DNA of 64,000 nucleotides from the NCBI GenBank assembly GCA_963169665.1, contig CAUJET010000153.1, positions 1 to 64,000 of the forward strand. Direction: 5' to 3'. The notes below the pieces were generated by a model. The model saw only the letters and a list, made by a program, of their open reading frames with translations. It did not search any database and had not been told where the DNA came from. Every line of letters starts with the position of its first letter. The stretch's first letter is position 1. The position numbers and the translations under genes are program-made. The DNA is from Actinomycetota bacterium. GTDB lineage: Bacteria > Actinomycetota > Acidimicrobiia > Acidimicrobiales > Ilumatobacteraceae. Of the stretch, positions 46,238 to 55,344 are shown one piece after another.

Positions 46238-46393
46238 CCGCACCGATCACCACGCAGAGTGTGCGGGTGTGCCGATTGACCAAGCCCTGATGAACTCTTC
46301 TGGCGCGATCCCTGAAGTTCCCGGCTCCGCGGCCGATACCCACACGAGACCCTTTCGCCGATGGGTCCACCGGGTGATCGCAGGGAGAGCACC

Positions 46394-47707
46394 GTGCCCG
46401 TTCAAGCCGAGATCGAACATCTGTTGCGCAGGACCGAGTTCGTGGCACGGCCGGCCCGCGTGGTCGAGCTCATGGCGCTGTCGACGCTTGCCGACGCGGT
46501 GAACAACGTCCTCGACTTCACCCCGAACGCGAACCCCCAGCTTCGACCCGACCTGGTGACGCACAACAGCAACGACTCGTTCAATCAGCGTCTCGCCGCG
46601 TTCCACTGGTGGCTCGACATGATGGCGACGCGGCCGAGGCCGCTGCAGGAGAAGATGACCCTGTTCTGGCACGGCCACTTCGTGAGCGAGTGGGACGTGG
46701 TGGGTCGTACCGACCAGATGATGGCGCAGAACCAGCTGTTCCGCGACAACGCGGTCGGTGACTTCCGAGCGTTGACCCATGCGATGTCGCTGCAGCCGGC
46801 GATGCTCATCTACCTGTCGAACGGCGTGAACGTGAAGGGTTCACCGAACCAGAACTTCGCCCGCGAGCTCTTGGAACTGTTCACGCTCGGCATCGGCAAC
46901 TACCTCGAGGACGACGTCGCGGAGACGGCCCGCGCCTGGACGGGGCACAACTACAACGGCACCTCGCGCCAGTACGAGTTCCGGACGAACAGCCACGACT
47001 ACGGCGACAAGACGATCTTCGGGACTCGTCGCAACTGGAACGGCCCGGAGGTCATCGACGAGATCCTCGTGTCGAACGCCGGCAAGCGCCTGATCGCGGC
47101 GAAGTTCATCGCTCGGAAGCTGTGGGAGTACTTCGCGTACCTCGACCCGGCCCAGAACATCGTCGACGACCTCGCGGCAGTGTTTCTGGCCAACAACCTG
47201 TCGGTACTCGAGCTGCTCCGTGCTCTGTTCAACCGCAGTGAGTTCTACTCGGCGACTGCTGCGCAGGGTCTGGTGCGCACCCCCACGGAATGGGTGGTGG
47301 CACTGCTCGTGCAGACCGGACTGTCGTCGGCGACGATCAAGGTCTGGGACTACGGAGAGAGCATGGGCCAACGGATCTTCGATCCGCCCAACGTCGCCGG
47401 CTGGAAGGCGAACTCGTACTGGATGACCACGAGCGCTGTGAGCGGACGGGCCAACCTCGCGAAGAAGGTGGCGTCACTCCTGCGGCTCAACGGCGGCTTC
47501 GACAACCTGATCACCATGTCGGTCGCGCAGTCGGTCGACCACGTCGCGGCCTACTTCGGCATCACGCTGTCGTCGCCCACGCGCCAGGCGCTGATCGACG
47601 CTCACCAGGCGGAACGTGTGGCCGGCAACGGCAGCAACAGCAAGGCGATCACGAACCTGCTGGTGATGACGATGCTGACCGCCGAGATGAACGTGTCGAG
47701 CACATGA
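46394..47707 (+). CDS. DUF1800 family protein
   Basis: A 437-residue DUF1800 protein: HLLRRTEFVARP at the start, REKMTLFWHGHFV-like QEKMTLFWHGHFVSEW near 95, NFARELLELFTLGIGNY, ETARAWTGHNYNG and FDPPNVAGWKANSYWMTTSAV are family signatures. GTG 46394 has GGGAG 7 nt upstream. DUF1800 genes are almost always followed by DUF1501 genes, as here, and the pair is thought to act on or near the cell surface, but the biochemical role is not known. No signal peptide is visible. Its stop overlaps a 31-codon ORF. Confidence 0.88.
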   Translation: MPVQAEIEHLLRRTEFVARPARVVELMALSTLADAVNNVLDFTPNANPQLRPDLVTHNSNDSFNQRLAAFHWWLDMMATRPRPLQEKMTLFWHGHFVSEWDVVGRTDQMMAQNQLFRDNAVGDFRALTHAMSLQPAMLIYLSNGVNVKGSPNQNFARELLELFTLGIGNYLEDDVAETARAWTGHNYNGTSRQYEFRTNSHDYGDKTIFGTRRNWNGPEVIDEILVSNAGKRLIAAKFIARKLWEYFAYLDPAQNIVDDLAAVFLANNLSVLELLRALFNRSEFYSATAAQGLVRTPTEWVVALLVQTGLSSATIKVWDYGESMGQRIFDPPNVAGWKANSYWMTTSAVSGRANLAKKVASLLRLNGGFDNLITMSVAQSVDHVAAYFGITLSSPTRQALIDAHQAERVAGNGSNSKAITNLLVMTMLTAEMNVSST

Positions 47708-47799
47708 ACGCCCCCGTCGCCGTCACCGTGTCGCCCACGGCCGTCTCCCCGGCGATCCCCACCGCGATCCCCACCGCGATCCCCACGAGGAAGGTCTGA
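47704..47799 (+). CDS. 31-codon ORF coupled between DUF1800 and DUF1501
   Basis: The ATG overlaps the DUF1800 stop (ATGA) and the stop lies 2 nt before the GTG of DUF1501. The peptide starts MNAPVAVTVSPTAVSP and ends with three AIPT-type repeats from 12-bp tandem units, then RKV. AGGAAGG for the next gene lies inside its last codons. It could be a coupling cistron that carries ribosomes from one gene to the next, rather than a functional peptide. It has no homologue I recognise. Confidence 0.45.
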   Translation: MNAPVAVTVSPTAVSPAIPTAIPTAIPTRKV

Positions 47800-47801
47800 C
47801 C

Positions 47802-50276
47802 GTGCTCGATCCCGACATCTCCACCGAGGACGCCCTGCACCTGTTGTCGCGCCCCGATCTCGACGACGAGCCCATCGGTCCGAAGGGCTGGACTCGTCGT
47901 ACCTTCCTGCAGGCGATCGGGGCTGGTGTGTTCGGCGGCGCTGCCGTCGGCACGATCGCGGGCGAGTTCTTCGGTGGCGACATCCCCGAGGCCTGGGCGG
48001 GCACCCCGATCGGTGCCAACGACGGCATCGTCGTCGTCGTCACCCTCTACGGCGGCTCCGACGGCCTGAACACCTTCGTGCCCTTCGGTGATGGCAACTA
48101 CTACACCCGCCGCGCCAACATCGCGATCCCGCAGCATCAAGTACTCGCGGTGAACGGCAGCGTGGGATTCGCCCCTCAGCTCACCTACCTGAAGACGCTG
48201 TACGACGCCGGTCAGGTTGCCGCGATCCAGGGCACCGGCTACGCGAACCCCGACCTGTCGCACTTCACCTCGATGGCGATCTGGATGAGTGGTCGCTTCG
48301 GCAGCGGCCCGCCGTCGACGGGCTGGCTCGGGCGCTGGCTCGACGGCCAGCCCGCCGGCGTCGCAGATCTCGCTGCCGCATCGCTCGACTCCTCCGTACC
48401 GCTGCACATGCAGGGCGCAGTGCGGCGAGCGGCGGGCATCCCGCCGAACGGTGGCATGTTCGGCTTCGACAACCAACCGTCCGACCAGCGGATGTACGCC
48501 GGCTTGCGTGCGATGTCGAATGCGAGCGGCGGCCGTGGCGCGCTGTTCGACGCGTTCAATGCGACGATGCGCCGTCAGCTCGACCTCGCCAAAGAGGTCG
48601 CACCTGCGTTCAGGACCGCACTGCCCGGCGGCGGCGAACTGACGCGTGAACTCACGATCGCGGCCCGTCTCATCAACGCCAACATGGGGCTGCGCGTGTT
48701 CGACGTCTCCCGCGGTGGCTTCGACACCCACGACAACCAGAACGCCGCGCTGCCCGGGCTGCTCGTCGACCTCAACGCTGGTCTGCAGGCGTTCTTCGCG
48801 ACGCTGCAGCCGCAATGGCAGAACCGGGTGACGCTGTTGGTGATGAGCGAGTTCGGCCGCACCCCTGGCTCGAACAATTCGGGCGGCACCGATCACGGCA
48901 CCTCGAACACGTCGTTCGTGATCGGCACCAACGTCCGCGGGGGACTGTACGGACAGATGCCGTCACTCACCTCGCTCGACCGGAACGGCCGGATGCTCTC
49001 CTACGTCGACTTCCGCTGGATCTATGGATCGCTGCTCGACGGTTGGTTGGGTGGCGGGGCGAGCACGATCCTGAACGGCGGCTACGAGAACCTCGGGCTG
49101 TTCCACGCCGGGCCGGGTGGGGCCTCGCCGAACGTGACCCCGGTGGTCCTCGGCCCATCGGTCGCGAGCGGCTTCGTGCCGACCGCACCGCAGCGCGTCT
49201 TCGACACACGCGACGGCACTGGTGGTCGGTCGTCGCCGGTCGGCGAGGGCGAGTCGTGGGCGTTCCCGCTCGCCGGCCAGTACGGCATCCCCACCGATGC
49301 GACCGCGGTGGCGCTCAACCTGACCGCGGTCGACGCGACCGCGGCCACCTACGTCTCGGTGTGGCCGGGTGGCACGGTCAAGCCGTTCACCGCCAACCTC
49401 AACCCGGTACCGGGCATGGCGGTGCCGAACCTGGTGATCGGTCAGCTGGGGCCTGCCGGCACGCTGAGCTTCTACAACAACTCCGGCAGTGTGAACTTGG
49501 TGGCCGACGTGGTCGGCTGGTTCACGCCTTCGAGCAGCCTGCGCCTCCGTGCCCTCACCCCGGCGCGGCTGCTCGACACCCGCGACGGCACGGGCGACGT
49601 GTTCGGAGCGGTGGCCGGTGGTACCGCGGTGAACCTGAAGGTCACGGATCGGGGTGGCGTTCCGGCGAATGCGAAGGCGGTGGCCTTGAACGTCACGGTC
49701 ACCGAACCCACGAACGGCAGCTTCCTCACCGTGTTCCCGGCGGGCGACCCCCGGCCGCTCGCGTCGAGCGTGAACATGGTGCCCGGCCAGACGGTGCCGA
49801 ACATGGTGTTCGCCCGCGTCGGCACCGACGGCAAGGTGAGCATCTACAACAACTCCGGCACTGCCCATGTCGTGGTCGACGTGGTCGCAGCCTTCGCGGA
49901 CAATGCCCCGGGTCGACTGGTCGCGGTGCAGCCCGCTCGCGTGCTCGACACGCGCGAGGGCATCGGCTCGGTGGCGGCGAAGGTGGGGCAGGACACGCTG
50001 GTGCTGAAGCTCACCGGTCAGGCGGGTATCCCGGGTTCGGGCGTGAGCGCAGTGCTCATGAACGTCACGGCGGTCACGCCCGACAGCGACACCTTCATCA
50101 CCGTGTACCCGACCGGTGGTGACCGCCCGCTCGCGTCGAACCTCAACGTGGTGGCGGGCCAGGTGATCCCGAACATGGTCCTCGCCAGGGTCGGGACCGA
50201 CGGTGCCGTCGCGTTCTTCAACAACCAAGGATCGGTGGACCTCGTCGCCGACGTGATGGGCTACTTCACCAGCTGA
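47802..50276 (+). CDS. Tat-exported DUF1501 protein with three C-terminal repeats
   Basis: An 824-residue protein. Residues 30-65 contain WTRRTFLQAIGAGVFGGAA, a twin-arginine signal. The DUF1501 domain (about 70-440, sulfatase-like fold) has VVVTLYGGSDGLNTFVPFGD, FDTHDNQNAALPGLL and SEFGRTPGSNNSGGTDHGT. Three repeats of about 120 residues start near 460, 584 and 708, each beginning P-x-R-x-x-D-T-R-(D/E)-G and ending in V-A-D-V/VVDVV-x-x-F. They look like surface-binding beta domains. It is co-expressed with the DUF1800 gene through a 31-codon ORF. The activity is unknown. Confidence 0.82.
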   Translation: MLDPDISTEDALHLLSRPDLDDEPIGPKGWTRRTFLQAIGAGVFGGAAVGTIAGEFFGGDIPEAWAGTPIGANDGIVVVVTLYGGSDGLNTFVPFGDGNYYTRRANIAIPQHQVLAVNGSVGFAPQLTYLKTLYDAGQVAAIQGTGYANPDLSHFTSMAIWMSGRFGSGPPSTGWLGRWLDGQPAGVADLAAASLDSSVPLHMQGAVRRAAGIPPNGGMFGFDNQPSDQRMYAGLRAMSNASGGRGALFDAFNATMRRQLDLAKEVAPAFRTALPGGGELTRELTIAARLINANMGLRVFDVSRGGFDTHDNQNAALPGLLVDLNAGLQAFFATLQPQWQNRVTLLVMSEFGRTPGSNNSGGTDHGTSNTSFVIGTNVRGGLYGQMPSLTSLDRNGRMLSYVDFRWIYGSLLDGWLGGGASTILNGGYENLGLFHAGPGGASPNVTPVVLGPSVASGFVPTAPQRVFDTRDGTGGRSSPVGEGESWAFPLAGQYGIPTDATAVALNLTAVDATAATYVSVWPGGTVKPFTANLNPVPGMAVPNLVIGQLGPAGTLSFYNNSGSVNLVADVVGWFTPSSSLRLRALTPARLLDTRDGTGDVFGAVAGGTAVNLKVTDRGGVPANAKAVALNVTVTEPTNGSFLTVFPAGDPRPLASSVNMVPGQTVPNMVFARVGTDGKVSIYNNSGTAHVVVDVVAAFADNAPGRLVAVQPARVLDTREGIGSVAAKVGQDTLVLKLTGQAGIPGSGVSAVLMNVTAVTPDSDTFITVYPTGGDRPLASNLNVVAGQVIPNMVLARVGTDGAVAFFNNQGSVDLVADVMGYFTS

Positions 50277-50320
50277 TCGGTGCCGGTGTGCGGTTCAGCG
50301 GTCGGGTTCAGCCGGCGGGT

Positions 50321-51151
50321 TCAGCGGGGCGAGGTGTCGGCCACGAACGAGATGGCATTGGCGATGAGCCGGCGCACGTGGGGGTCGGCGTAGCTGCTCG
50401 GGCCGTCGCCCGGCTGCAGGTACACCACCGACGACCGCTCCACGACGTGCGCCCAACCGACCAGATCGGGCCCGGCGGGGTGCGACCACCCGGCGCGTGA
50501 GTCGCGACGGCCACGGATCGCCTCGTCCGCGGAGAAGAAATGGTCCTCGGTCATCGGGAAGGTGGTGCGCAGCAACGGCGTCACGCCCTGCGCCACCGGG
50601 GGGATGAGGTACAGCTCGTCGTGGAGGTCGAACGTCGCTGGCAGCCCGGCGCACACCGGATGGTCCGGCGCGAGCACCTCGACGGTGTGGTCGACCTCGA
50701 GCAGGTAGCCGGAGTCGGGCCAGTGCTCGCCCCACAGGTCGCCCGCCGCATAGTGGAACCGCGCGCCGACGATCTCGGCGTAGCGGTGCCACGTCGGCCA
50801 CGAGGCCATCGCGTGGTGGAGGAACACCATCCCCACGCCGGCCTGCAGCAGAGCCTCGAAGCCGGCGACCAGATCGGCGCTCGGCGCGACCAGGTCGAGG
50901 GGCGGATCGGCACGGGTGAACGCGAGCCCGGGCATGTCGTAGAACACGATCGCGTCGACGCCGTCGAGCGTGGCGCCGGCGAGCCGATCGGGATGCAGCC
51001 GCGACTGCGCCTCCGGGTGCTCGACGTGCTCGTAGACGATCTCGCCGGCCGCGGCCATGGCGTCGAACACGGCGAGGAACGGCTCGCGTTCGAAGGGATG
51101 GCCCTTGGTGACGAGCAGCACCCGTCGGGTCGGCGTTGCGCCGGCGCTCAT
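50321..51151 (-). CDS. ThuA-like protein
   Basis: A 276-residue protein of the ThuA / type-1 glutamine amidotransferase-like fold: RRVLLVTKGHPFEREPFLAVFDAM, DAIVFYDMPGL, GVGMVFLHHAMASWPTWHRYAEIVGARFHYAAG and VDHTVEVLAPDHPVCAGLP are typical. ThuA proteins are linked to disaccharide use in rhizobia, but the reaction is not settled. ATG 51151 overlaps the DoxX gene stop by 4 bp. No sugar transporter lies nearby, so the pathway is open. Confidence 0.82.
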   Translation of the reverse strand: MSAGATPTRRVLLVTKGHPFEREPFLAVFDAMAAAGEIVYEHVEHPEAQSRLHPDRLAGATLDGVDAIVFYDMPGLAFTRADPPLDLVAPSADLVAGFEALLQAGVGMVFLHHAMASWPTWHRYAEIVGARFHYAAGDLWGEHWPDSGYLLEVDHTVEVLAPDHPVCAGLPATFDLHDELYLIPPVAQGVTPLLRTTFPMTEDHFFSADEAIRGRRDSRAGWSHPAGPDLVGWAHVVERSSVVYLQPGDGPSSYADPHVRRLIANAISFVADTSPR

Positions 51152-51546
51152 GCGGCGGCCCGCCCACCACGGGCGACGCGCCAGGCGAGCCAGAACAGCG
51201 GCAGCTGGAACGGCAGGCGCAACCACGCGGCCGCCGCCGAGTCGAACGGCGGGTCCATGTCCTTCATGCCCCCGTCGAGCGCGGCCTGGATGTTGGCCGG
51301 GTAGACCCCGACGAAGGTGGCGAGGGCGAACCAGCCGCCGAACCTCCGTGTGCGCGGCACGGCCACCAGCACGGCCGCCGCGAGCTCGACGACGCCACTC
51401 AGGTACGTGGTGAGCCGGGCCGAGCCAGGCATCCAGCGCGGCACGAGCGGATCGAAGAAGTCGGGCTTGGCGAAGTGGGCGATGCCGGCGCTGCCGAGGA
51501 TCGCGATCAGCGCGACGGCTGCGGCCGAAGGACGGGTGGGGCGCAT
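51148..51546 (-). CDS. DoxX-like small membrane protein
   Basis: A 132-residue membrane protein with about four hydrophobic segments (AAAVALIAILGSAGIAHF, YLSGVVELAAAVLVAV, WFALATFVGVYPANI, LPFQLPLFWLAWRV). HFAKPDFFDPLVPRWMPG is characteristic of the DoxX family. Its function in the family is uncertain; some are linked to redox or quinone processes. It is coupled to the ThuA-like gene. Confidence 0.78.
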   Translation of the reverse strand: MRPTRPSAAAVALIAILGSAGIAHFAKPDFFDPLVPRWMPGSARLTTYLSGVVELAAAVLVAVPRTRRFGGWFALATFVGVYPANIQAALDGGMKDMDPPFDSAAAAWLRLPFQLPLFWLAWRVARGGRAAA

Positions 51547-51615
51547 GACCCCGAACCGTACGTGCGGTGGCCCGACCTCGCCCGATCGTGCGGTCGGGCC
51601 AGGCCGGGGCGAGGG

Positions 51616-52437
51616 TCAGGCCTTGCGGTACTTGGCGATCGCGAGCGGTGCCATCACCGCCATGATGCCGAGCGACCAGAGCAGCGACGCCGTCACCGGG
51701 CCCGAGGTCGGCCCGCCGAGCATCAATGCGCGCACCGCCTCGGTCGTCTTGCTGAGCGGCTGGCGCCGGGCCCACCACTCCAACCAACCGGGCATGGAGG
51801 ACGGGTCGACGAACGCGCTCGACGCGAACGTGAGCGGTGCGAGCAGCGGGAACGCCGCTGCCTGCGCGGCCTCGCCGTTGGGCACGCTCAGTCCGATGAA
51901 GACGAAGATCGATGCGAGCGCCACACCGAAGAACACGAGCACGGCGATGCCGGCGATCACGGCGAGCAGGTTGGTGTGCGTGCGGAAGCCGACGAGGAGA
52001 CCGATGAGCACCATCAGCACGACGATGACGGTGTTGCGCACCGTGTCGGCGAGCACACGGCCACCGAGCACGGCGGCGCGGGACATCGGCAGCGAACGCA
52101 GCCGCTCGAGCAGGCCCTTGCCCTTGTCCTCGGCCAGGCCGACGGCGGTGTTGATGGCTCCGAACGACACGGTCTGGGCGAAGATGCCCGGCATCAGGTA
52201 GTCGACGTAGTCCTGGCCGGGGATCTGGATCGCACCGCCGAACACGTAGCGGAACATGAAGACGAAGATCACCGGCTGCACCAACGAGAACACGAGCACC
52301 TGGGGCACGCGTCGCATCGCGGTGAGGTTGCGGCCGGTCATCGCGATGGTGTCGCGGATCGCCCAGCCGAGGCCGCCGTCGGAGGTGCCGACGGCCGGGT
52401 CGAAGGTGGGTCGACCGGGAGAGGCGGTGGCGGTCAT
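51616..52437 (-). CDS. ABC-2 type permease (DrrB-like)
   Basis: A 273-residue permease with six predicted helices: MTGRNLTAMRRVPQVLVFSLVQPVIFVFMFRYVFGG at the start and RLRSLPMSRAAVLGGRVLADTVRNTV in the middle are typical of daunorubicin-resistance permeases, and PNGEAAQAAAFPLLAPLTFASSAFVDPSSMPGWL follows the family C-terminal pattern. The ATG overlaps the DrrA-like ATPase stop by 4 bp. With the ATPase it should export a drug or lipid. Confidence 0.9.
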   Translation of the reverse strand: MTATASPGRPTFDPAVGTSDGGLGWAIRDTIAMTGRNLTAMRRVPQVLVFSLVQPVIFVFMFRYVFGGAIQIPGQDYVDYLMPGIFAQTVSFGAINTAVGLAEDKGKGLLERLRSLPMSRAAVLGGRVLADTVRNTVIVVLMVLIGLLVGFRTHTNLLAVIAGIAVLVFFGVALASIFVFIGLSVPNGEAAQAAAFPLLAPLTFASSAFVDPSSMPGWLEWWARRQPLSKTTEAVRALMLGGPTSGPVTASLLWSLGIMAVMAPLAIAKYRKA

Positions 52438-53396
52438 GCTCGTGCTCCGTTGGTGCCGGTGAGGCTGATGAAGACGTCGTCGAGGGTGGGCTCGTGGAGG
52501 TCGATGCGGCCGACCTCGAGCTCGTGGCCGTGGAGCAGGTTGAGCACGTCGCGCACGGTCGATGCACCGCCGCGGAGGGGGATCGACACCACCGAGTCGT
52601 CCGTCGTCGAGCGCGACGCCCCGAAGTCGGCGAGTGCGTCAGCGGCGCGCACAGCGAGGTCCGACTGCCGGAACGACAGCGCCACGGTCGTCTCACCGAG
52701 CGTCGACTTCAACTCGGCGGCGGTGCCCTCTGCGACCACGAGACCGTGATCGATCACGACGATGCGGTCGGCGAGGCGGTCGGCCTCCTCGAGGTACTGG
52801 GTGGTGAGCAGCACGGTGGTGCCGTCGGACACCAGCGACGAGATGACGTCCCACAGGTCCTGCCGGCTCGCCGGGTCGAGTCCGGTGGTCGGCTCGTCGA
52901 GTAGGAGCACCGGCGGGTGGGTGACGAGCGCGGCGGCGAGGTCGAGCCGTCGGCGCATGCCGCCGGAGTAGGTGCGAACGGGGCGGTGCGCGGCATCGGT
53001 GAGATGGAACTGCTCGAGCAGTTCGGCCGAGCGCCCGGCGGCCACCGCCTTGGCGAGATGGTTGAGACGCCCGACGAGGGTGAGGTTCTCGTGACCCGTG
53101 AGGTTCTCGTCGACGGCCGCGTACTGGCCGGCGAGCCCGATGCGGCGGCGCACCTCGTGCGGGTGGGCCACGACGTCGACGCCGGCGACCTCGGCGCGGC
53201 CCGACGTGGGCTTGAGGATGGTGGTGAGGATGCGGACGGCGGTGGTCTTGCCGGCGCCGTTCGGGCCGAGCAGCCCGAGGACGGTGCCGGTGGGCACCTC
53301 GAACGACACGCCCTGGAGCGCGTGGACGTCGCCGTAGTGCTTCACCAGCGAGTCGGCGATGATCGCCGAGCCGGTGGCAGGGGGATGGGAGGACAT
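52434..53396 (-). CDS. ABC transporter ATPase (DrrA-like)
   Basis: A roughly 320-residue ATPase: Walker A LLGPNGAGKTTAVRIL near residue 40, Q-loop AGQYAAVDENLTG, signature YSGGMRRRLDLAAAL, Walker B PVLLLDEPTTGLDPASRQ, and a C-terminal LHEPTLDDVFISLTG typical of DrrA. I take ATG 53396 (GTG 53405 is also in frame) because TAGCGT ends 7 nt before it and TTGACA lies 16 nt further up. It is divergent from a MarR-family gene, which probably represses it. Confidence 0.9.
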   Translation of the reverse strand: MSSHPPATGSAIIADSLVKHYGDVHALQGVSFEVPTGTVLGLLGPNGAGKTTAVRILTTILKPTSGRAEVAGVDVVAHPHEVRRRIGLAGQYAAVDENLTGHENLTLVGRLNHLAKAVAAGRSAELLEQFHLTDAAHRPVRTYSGGMRRRLDLAAALVTHPPVLLLDEPTTGLDPASRQDLWDVISSLVSDGTTVLLTTQYLEEADRLADRIVVIDHGLVVAEGTAAELKSTLGETTVALSFRQSDLAVRAADALADFGASRSTTDDSVVSIPLRGGASTVRDVLNLLHGHELEVGRIDLHEPTLDDVFISLTGTNGARA

Positions 53397-53403
53397 GTGG
53401 TTC

Positions 53404-53493
53404 ACGCTAACCGATTGTTGAGTCTTGTCAAATGAGTTTCGTCAAATGTCCTGCGAGATGAAGTTCATGGGGCCGCTTCGCTACCATGACGGC
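53404..53493. promoter_or_regulatory. Divergent drrA-like/marR-like promoter region
   Basis: On the minus strand TTGACA (53431-53426), a 16-nt spacer and TAGCGT (53409-53404) form a near-consensus promoter 7 nt before the ATPase ATG. On the plus strand TACCAT (53482-53487) ends 6 nt before the MarR ATG. GTCAAATG occurs twice (53427-53434, 53441-53448, period 14) and covers the -35 box, so it may be the MarR operator. Confidence 0.6.
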
Positions 53494-53961
53494 ATGGCGC
53501 GGCCCGAGTCATCGCACGACGACCTCCTCTGGTCGCGCATGATGACGCTCTTCGCGTCGGCGCGCGACTCGATGTTCTCGCTGCTGCTGCGTCACGACCT
53601 CACCCCGCCACACGGATTCGCGCTCACCCTGCTCCACGAGGGGCCGATGCGCATGAGCGACATGGCCGCCCGGATGACGTGCGACGCCTCGTACATCACG
53701 TCCGTGGTCGACCGCCTCGAGGAGACCGGCCTCGCCGAACGGCGGACGAGCCCCACCGATCGACGGGTGAAGGAGATCGCCCTCACCCCGGCGGGTGAGC
53801 GGGTGGCGAGCGAGGTGCGCCACACGATGACCGCACCGCCGGCCGCGATCGAGCGGCTCTCCGTGGCCGAGCGACGCACGCTCGCCGCGCTGATGGCGAA
53901 GGTGGTGCCCGACGACGAGGTCGTGGCCGACGCGTTCCGAATCCCGCCGCCGCGCGTCTGA
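53494..53961 (+). CDS. MarR-family transcriptional regulator
   Basis: A 155-residue winged-helix regulator. The recognition region has RMSDMAARMTCDASYITSVVDRLEETGLAERRTSPTDRRVKEIALTPAGE, the family signature including the D-x-R wing. ATG 53494 is chosen because the -10 box ends 6 nt before it; the frame is open upstream to 53425. It probably senses a small hydrophobic ligand and controls the divergent DrrAB-type exporter. Confidence 0.9.
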   Translation: MARPESSHDDLLWSRMMTLFASARDSMFSLLLRHDLTPPHGFALTLLHEGPMRMSDMAARMTCDASYITSVVDRLEETGLAERRTSPTDRRVKEIALTPAGERVASEVRHTMTAPPAAIERLSVAERRTLAALMAKVVPDDEVVADAFRIPPPRV

Positions 53962-53982
53962 CCCGTCTGGCAGCATCGAGGG

Positions 53983-55326
53983 ATGAGACCGGCCGGGCCG
54001 GCTCGTCCATCCGTTGCCATGACCGTCTTCCGCCGCCTCCTCGCCAACGCCCTCGTCGGGGGCGTCATGAGCAGCTTCCTCTGGTTCGCGCTCACGTTCT
54101 GGACCTACCTCGAGACGCGGTCGGTGATCGCCACCTCGGTGATCGGCGGTGCGTACGCGATCGCCTCGGCACTGTTCGGGATGGTGTTCGGCACGTTCGT
54201 CGACCGGCATCGCAAGCACACCGCGATGGTGGTGGCCTCGGTGTCGAGCCTGGCCTGCTTCGCCGTGGCGACGGTCGTCTACGCCGTCGCCCCCGACGAC
54301 GACGTGCACCGGCTCGGCGCCCCGTGGTTCTGGCTGCTCGTCGCACTGGTGCTGGCCGGATCGGTGGTCGGCAACCTGCGTGCGATCGCGCTGTCGACGT
54401 GCGTCACCCTGCTCGTCCCGGAGGACGAGCGCGACCGTGCGAACGGCATGATCGGCGCGACCATGGGCGTGTCGTTCACGATCACGTCGGTCTTCAGCGG
54501 CCTGGCGATCGGACAGCTCGGCATGGGGTGGGCGCTCGTCCTGGCCACGCTCGCGAGCGTCGGGGCGACGGCGCACCTGCTCACCATCCGGGTGCCCGAG
54601 GACCAGCCGGCACCCGCCGGCGAGCACGAGCCGATGATCGACGTCCGTGGCGCACTCACCGCGATCCGACAGGTACCGGGCCTGCTCGGCCTCATCGGCT
54701 TCGCGGCGTGCAACAACCTGCTGGGCGGCGTGTTCATGTCGCTGATGGACGCCTACGGGCTGGAGATCGTCTCCGTCGAGACCTGGGGCATCCTCTTCGC
54801 CGTGCTCAGCCTCGGCTTCATCGTCGGCGGCCTTGCCGTGTCGAAGCGCGGGCTCGGATCGCGTCCGCTTCGTGTCGCCCTCGTGTGCAACCTCGTGAAC
54901 TGGGTCGTGTGCAGCCTGTTCACCGTCCAGACATCGATCGTGTTGCTGTCGGTCGGCATGTTCGTGTGGTTGGTGCTGATGCCGGTCATCGAGGCCGCGG
55001 AACAGACCGTGTTGCAGAAGGTGGTGCCGTTCGAGCAACAAGGCCGCGTGTTCGGCTTCGCTCAGACGATCGAGAACGCCGCATCGCCCGTGACCGCGCT
55101 GGCGATCGGACCGATCGCCCAGTTGTGGGTGATCCCGTTCATGACCGACGGTGCCGGTGCCGATTCGATCGGCGACTGGTTCGGCACCGGGCCCGCTCGC
55201 GGGATCGCACTCATCTTCACCGTCGCCGGCCTGATCGGGATCGTGGTGACGGCGCTCGCGGCCGGGTCGCGCTGGTACCGGGCGATCAGTCGCGCGGCGG
55301 TGGCGGCCGAGCCGGCGCCCGCCTGA
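53983..55326 (+). CDS. Major facilitator superfamily transporter
   Basis: A 447-residue MFS protein with about 12 helices. GMVFGTFVDRHRKHTAMVVAS is the signature loop between helices 2 and 3, a second half begins near VRGALTAIRQVPGLLGLIGFAACN, and the length fits drug-efflux or enterobactin-exporter-like MFS proteins. ATG 53983 lies 21 bp after the MarR gene on the same strand; ATG 54019 is an alternative. It may belong to the same efflux regulon. The substrate is unknown. Confidence 0.85.
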   Translation: MRPAGPARPSVAMTVFRRLLANALVGGVMSSFLWFALTFWTYLETRSVIATSVIGGAYAIASALFGMVFGTFVDRHRKHTAMVVASVSSLACFAVATVVYAVAPDDDVHRLGAPWFWLLVALVLAGSVVGNLRAIALSTCVTLLVPEDERDRANGMIGATMGVSFTITSVFSGLAIGQLGMGWALVLATLASVGATAHLLTIRVPEDQPAPAGEHEPMIDVRGALTAIRQVPGLLGLIGFAACNNLLGGVFMSLMDAYGLEIVSVETWGILFAVLSLGFIVGGLAVSKRGLGSRPLRVALVCNLVNWVVCSLFTVQTSIVLLSVGMFVWLVLMPVIEAAEQTVLQKVVPFEQQGRVFGFAQTIENAASPVTALAIGPIAQLWVIPFMTDGAGADSIGDWFGTGPARGIALIFTVAGLIGIVVTALAAGSRWYRAISRAAVAAEPAPA

Positions 55327-55344
55327 TCGACCGCGGCGGGCGGT

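Noticed and set aside
41460-46243. Long minus-strand frames opposite the HDOD and ABC exporter genes
   Set aside because: The plus strand carries Walker motifs, signatures and coupled starts; the antisense proteins are low-complexity.
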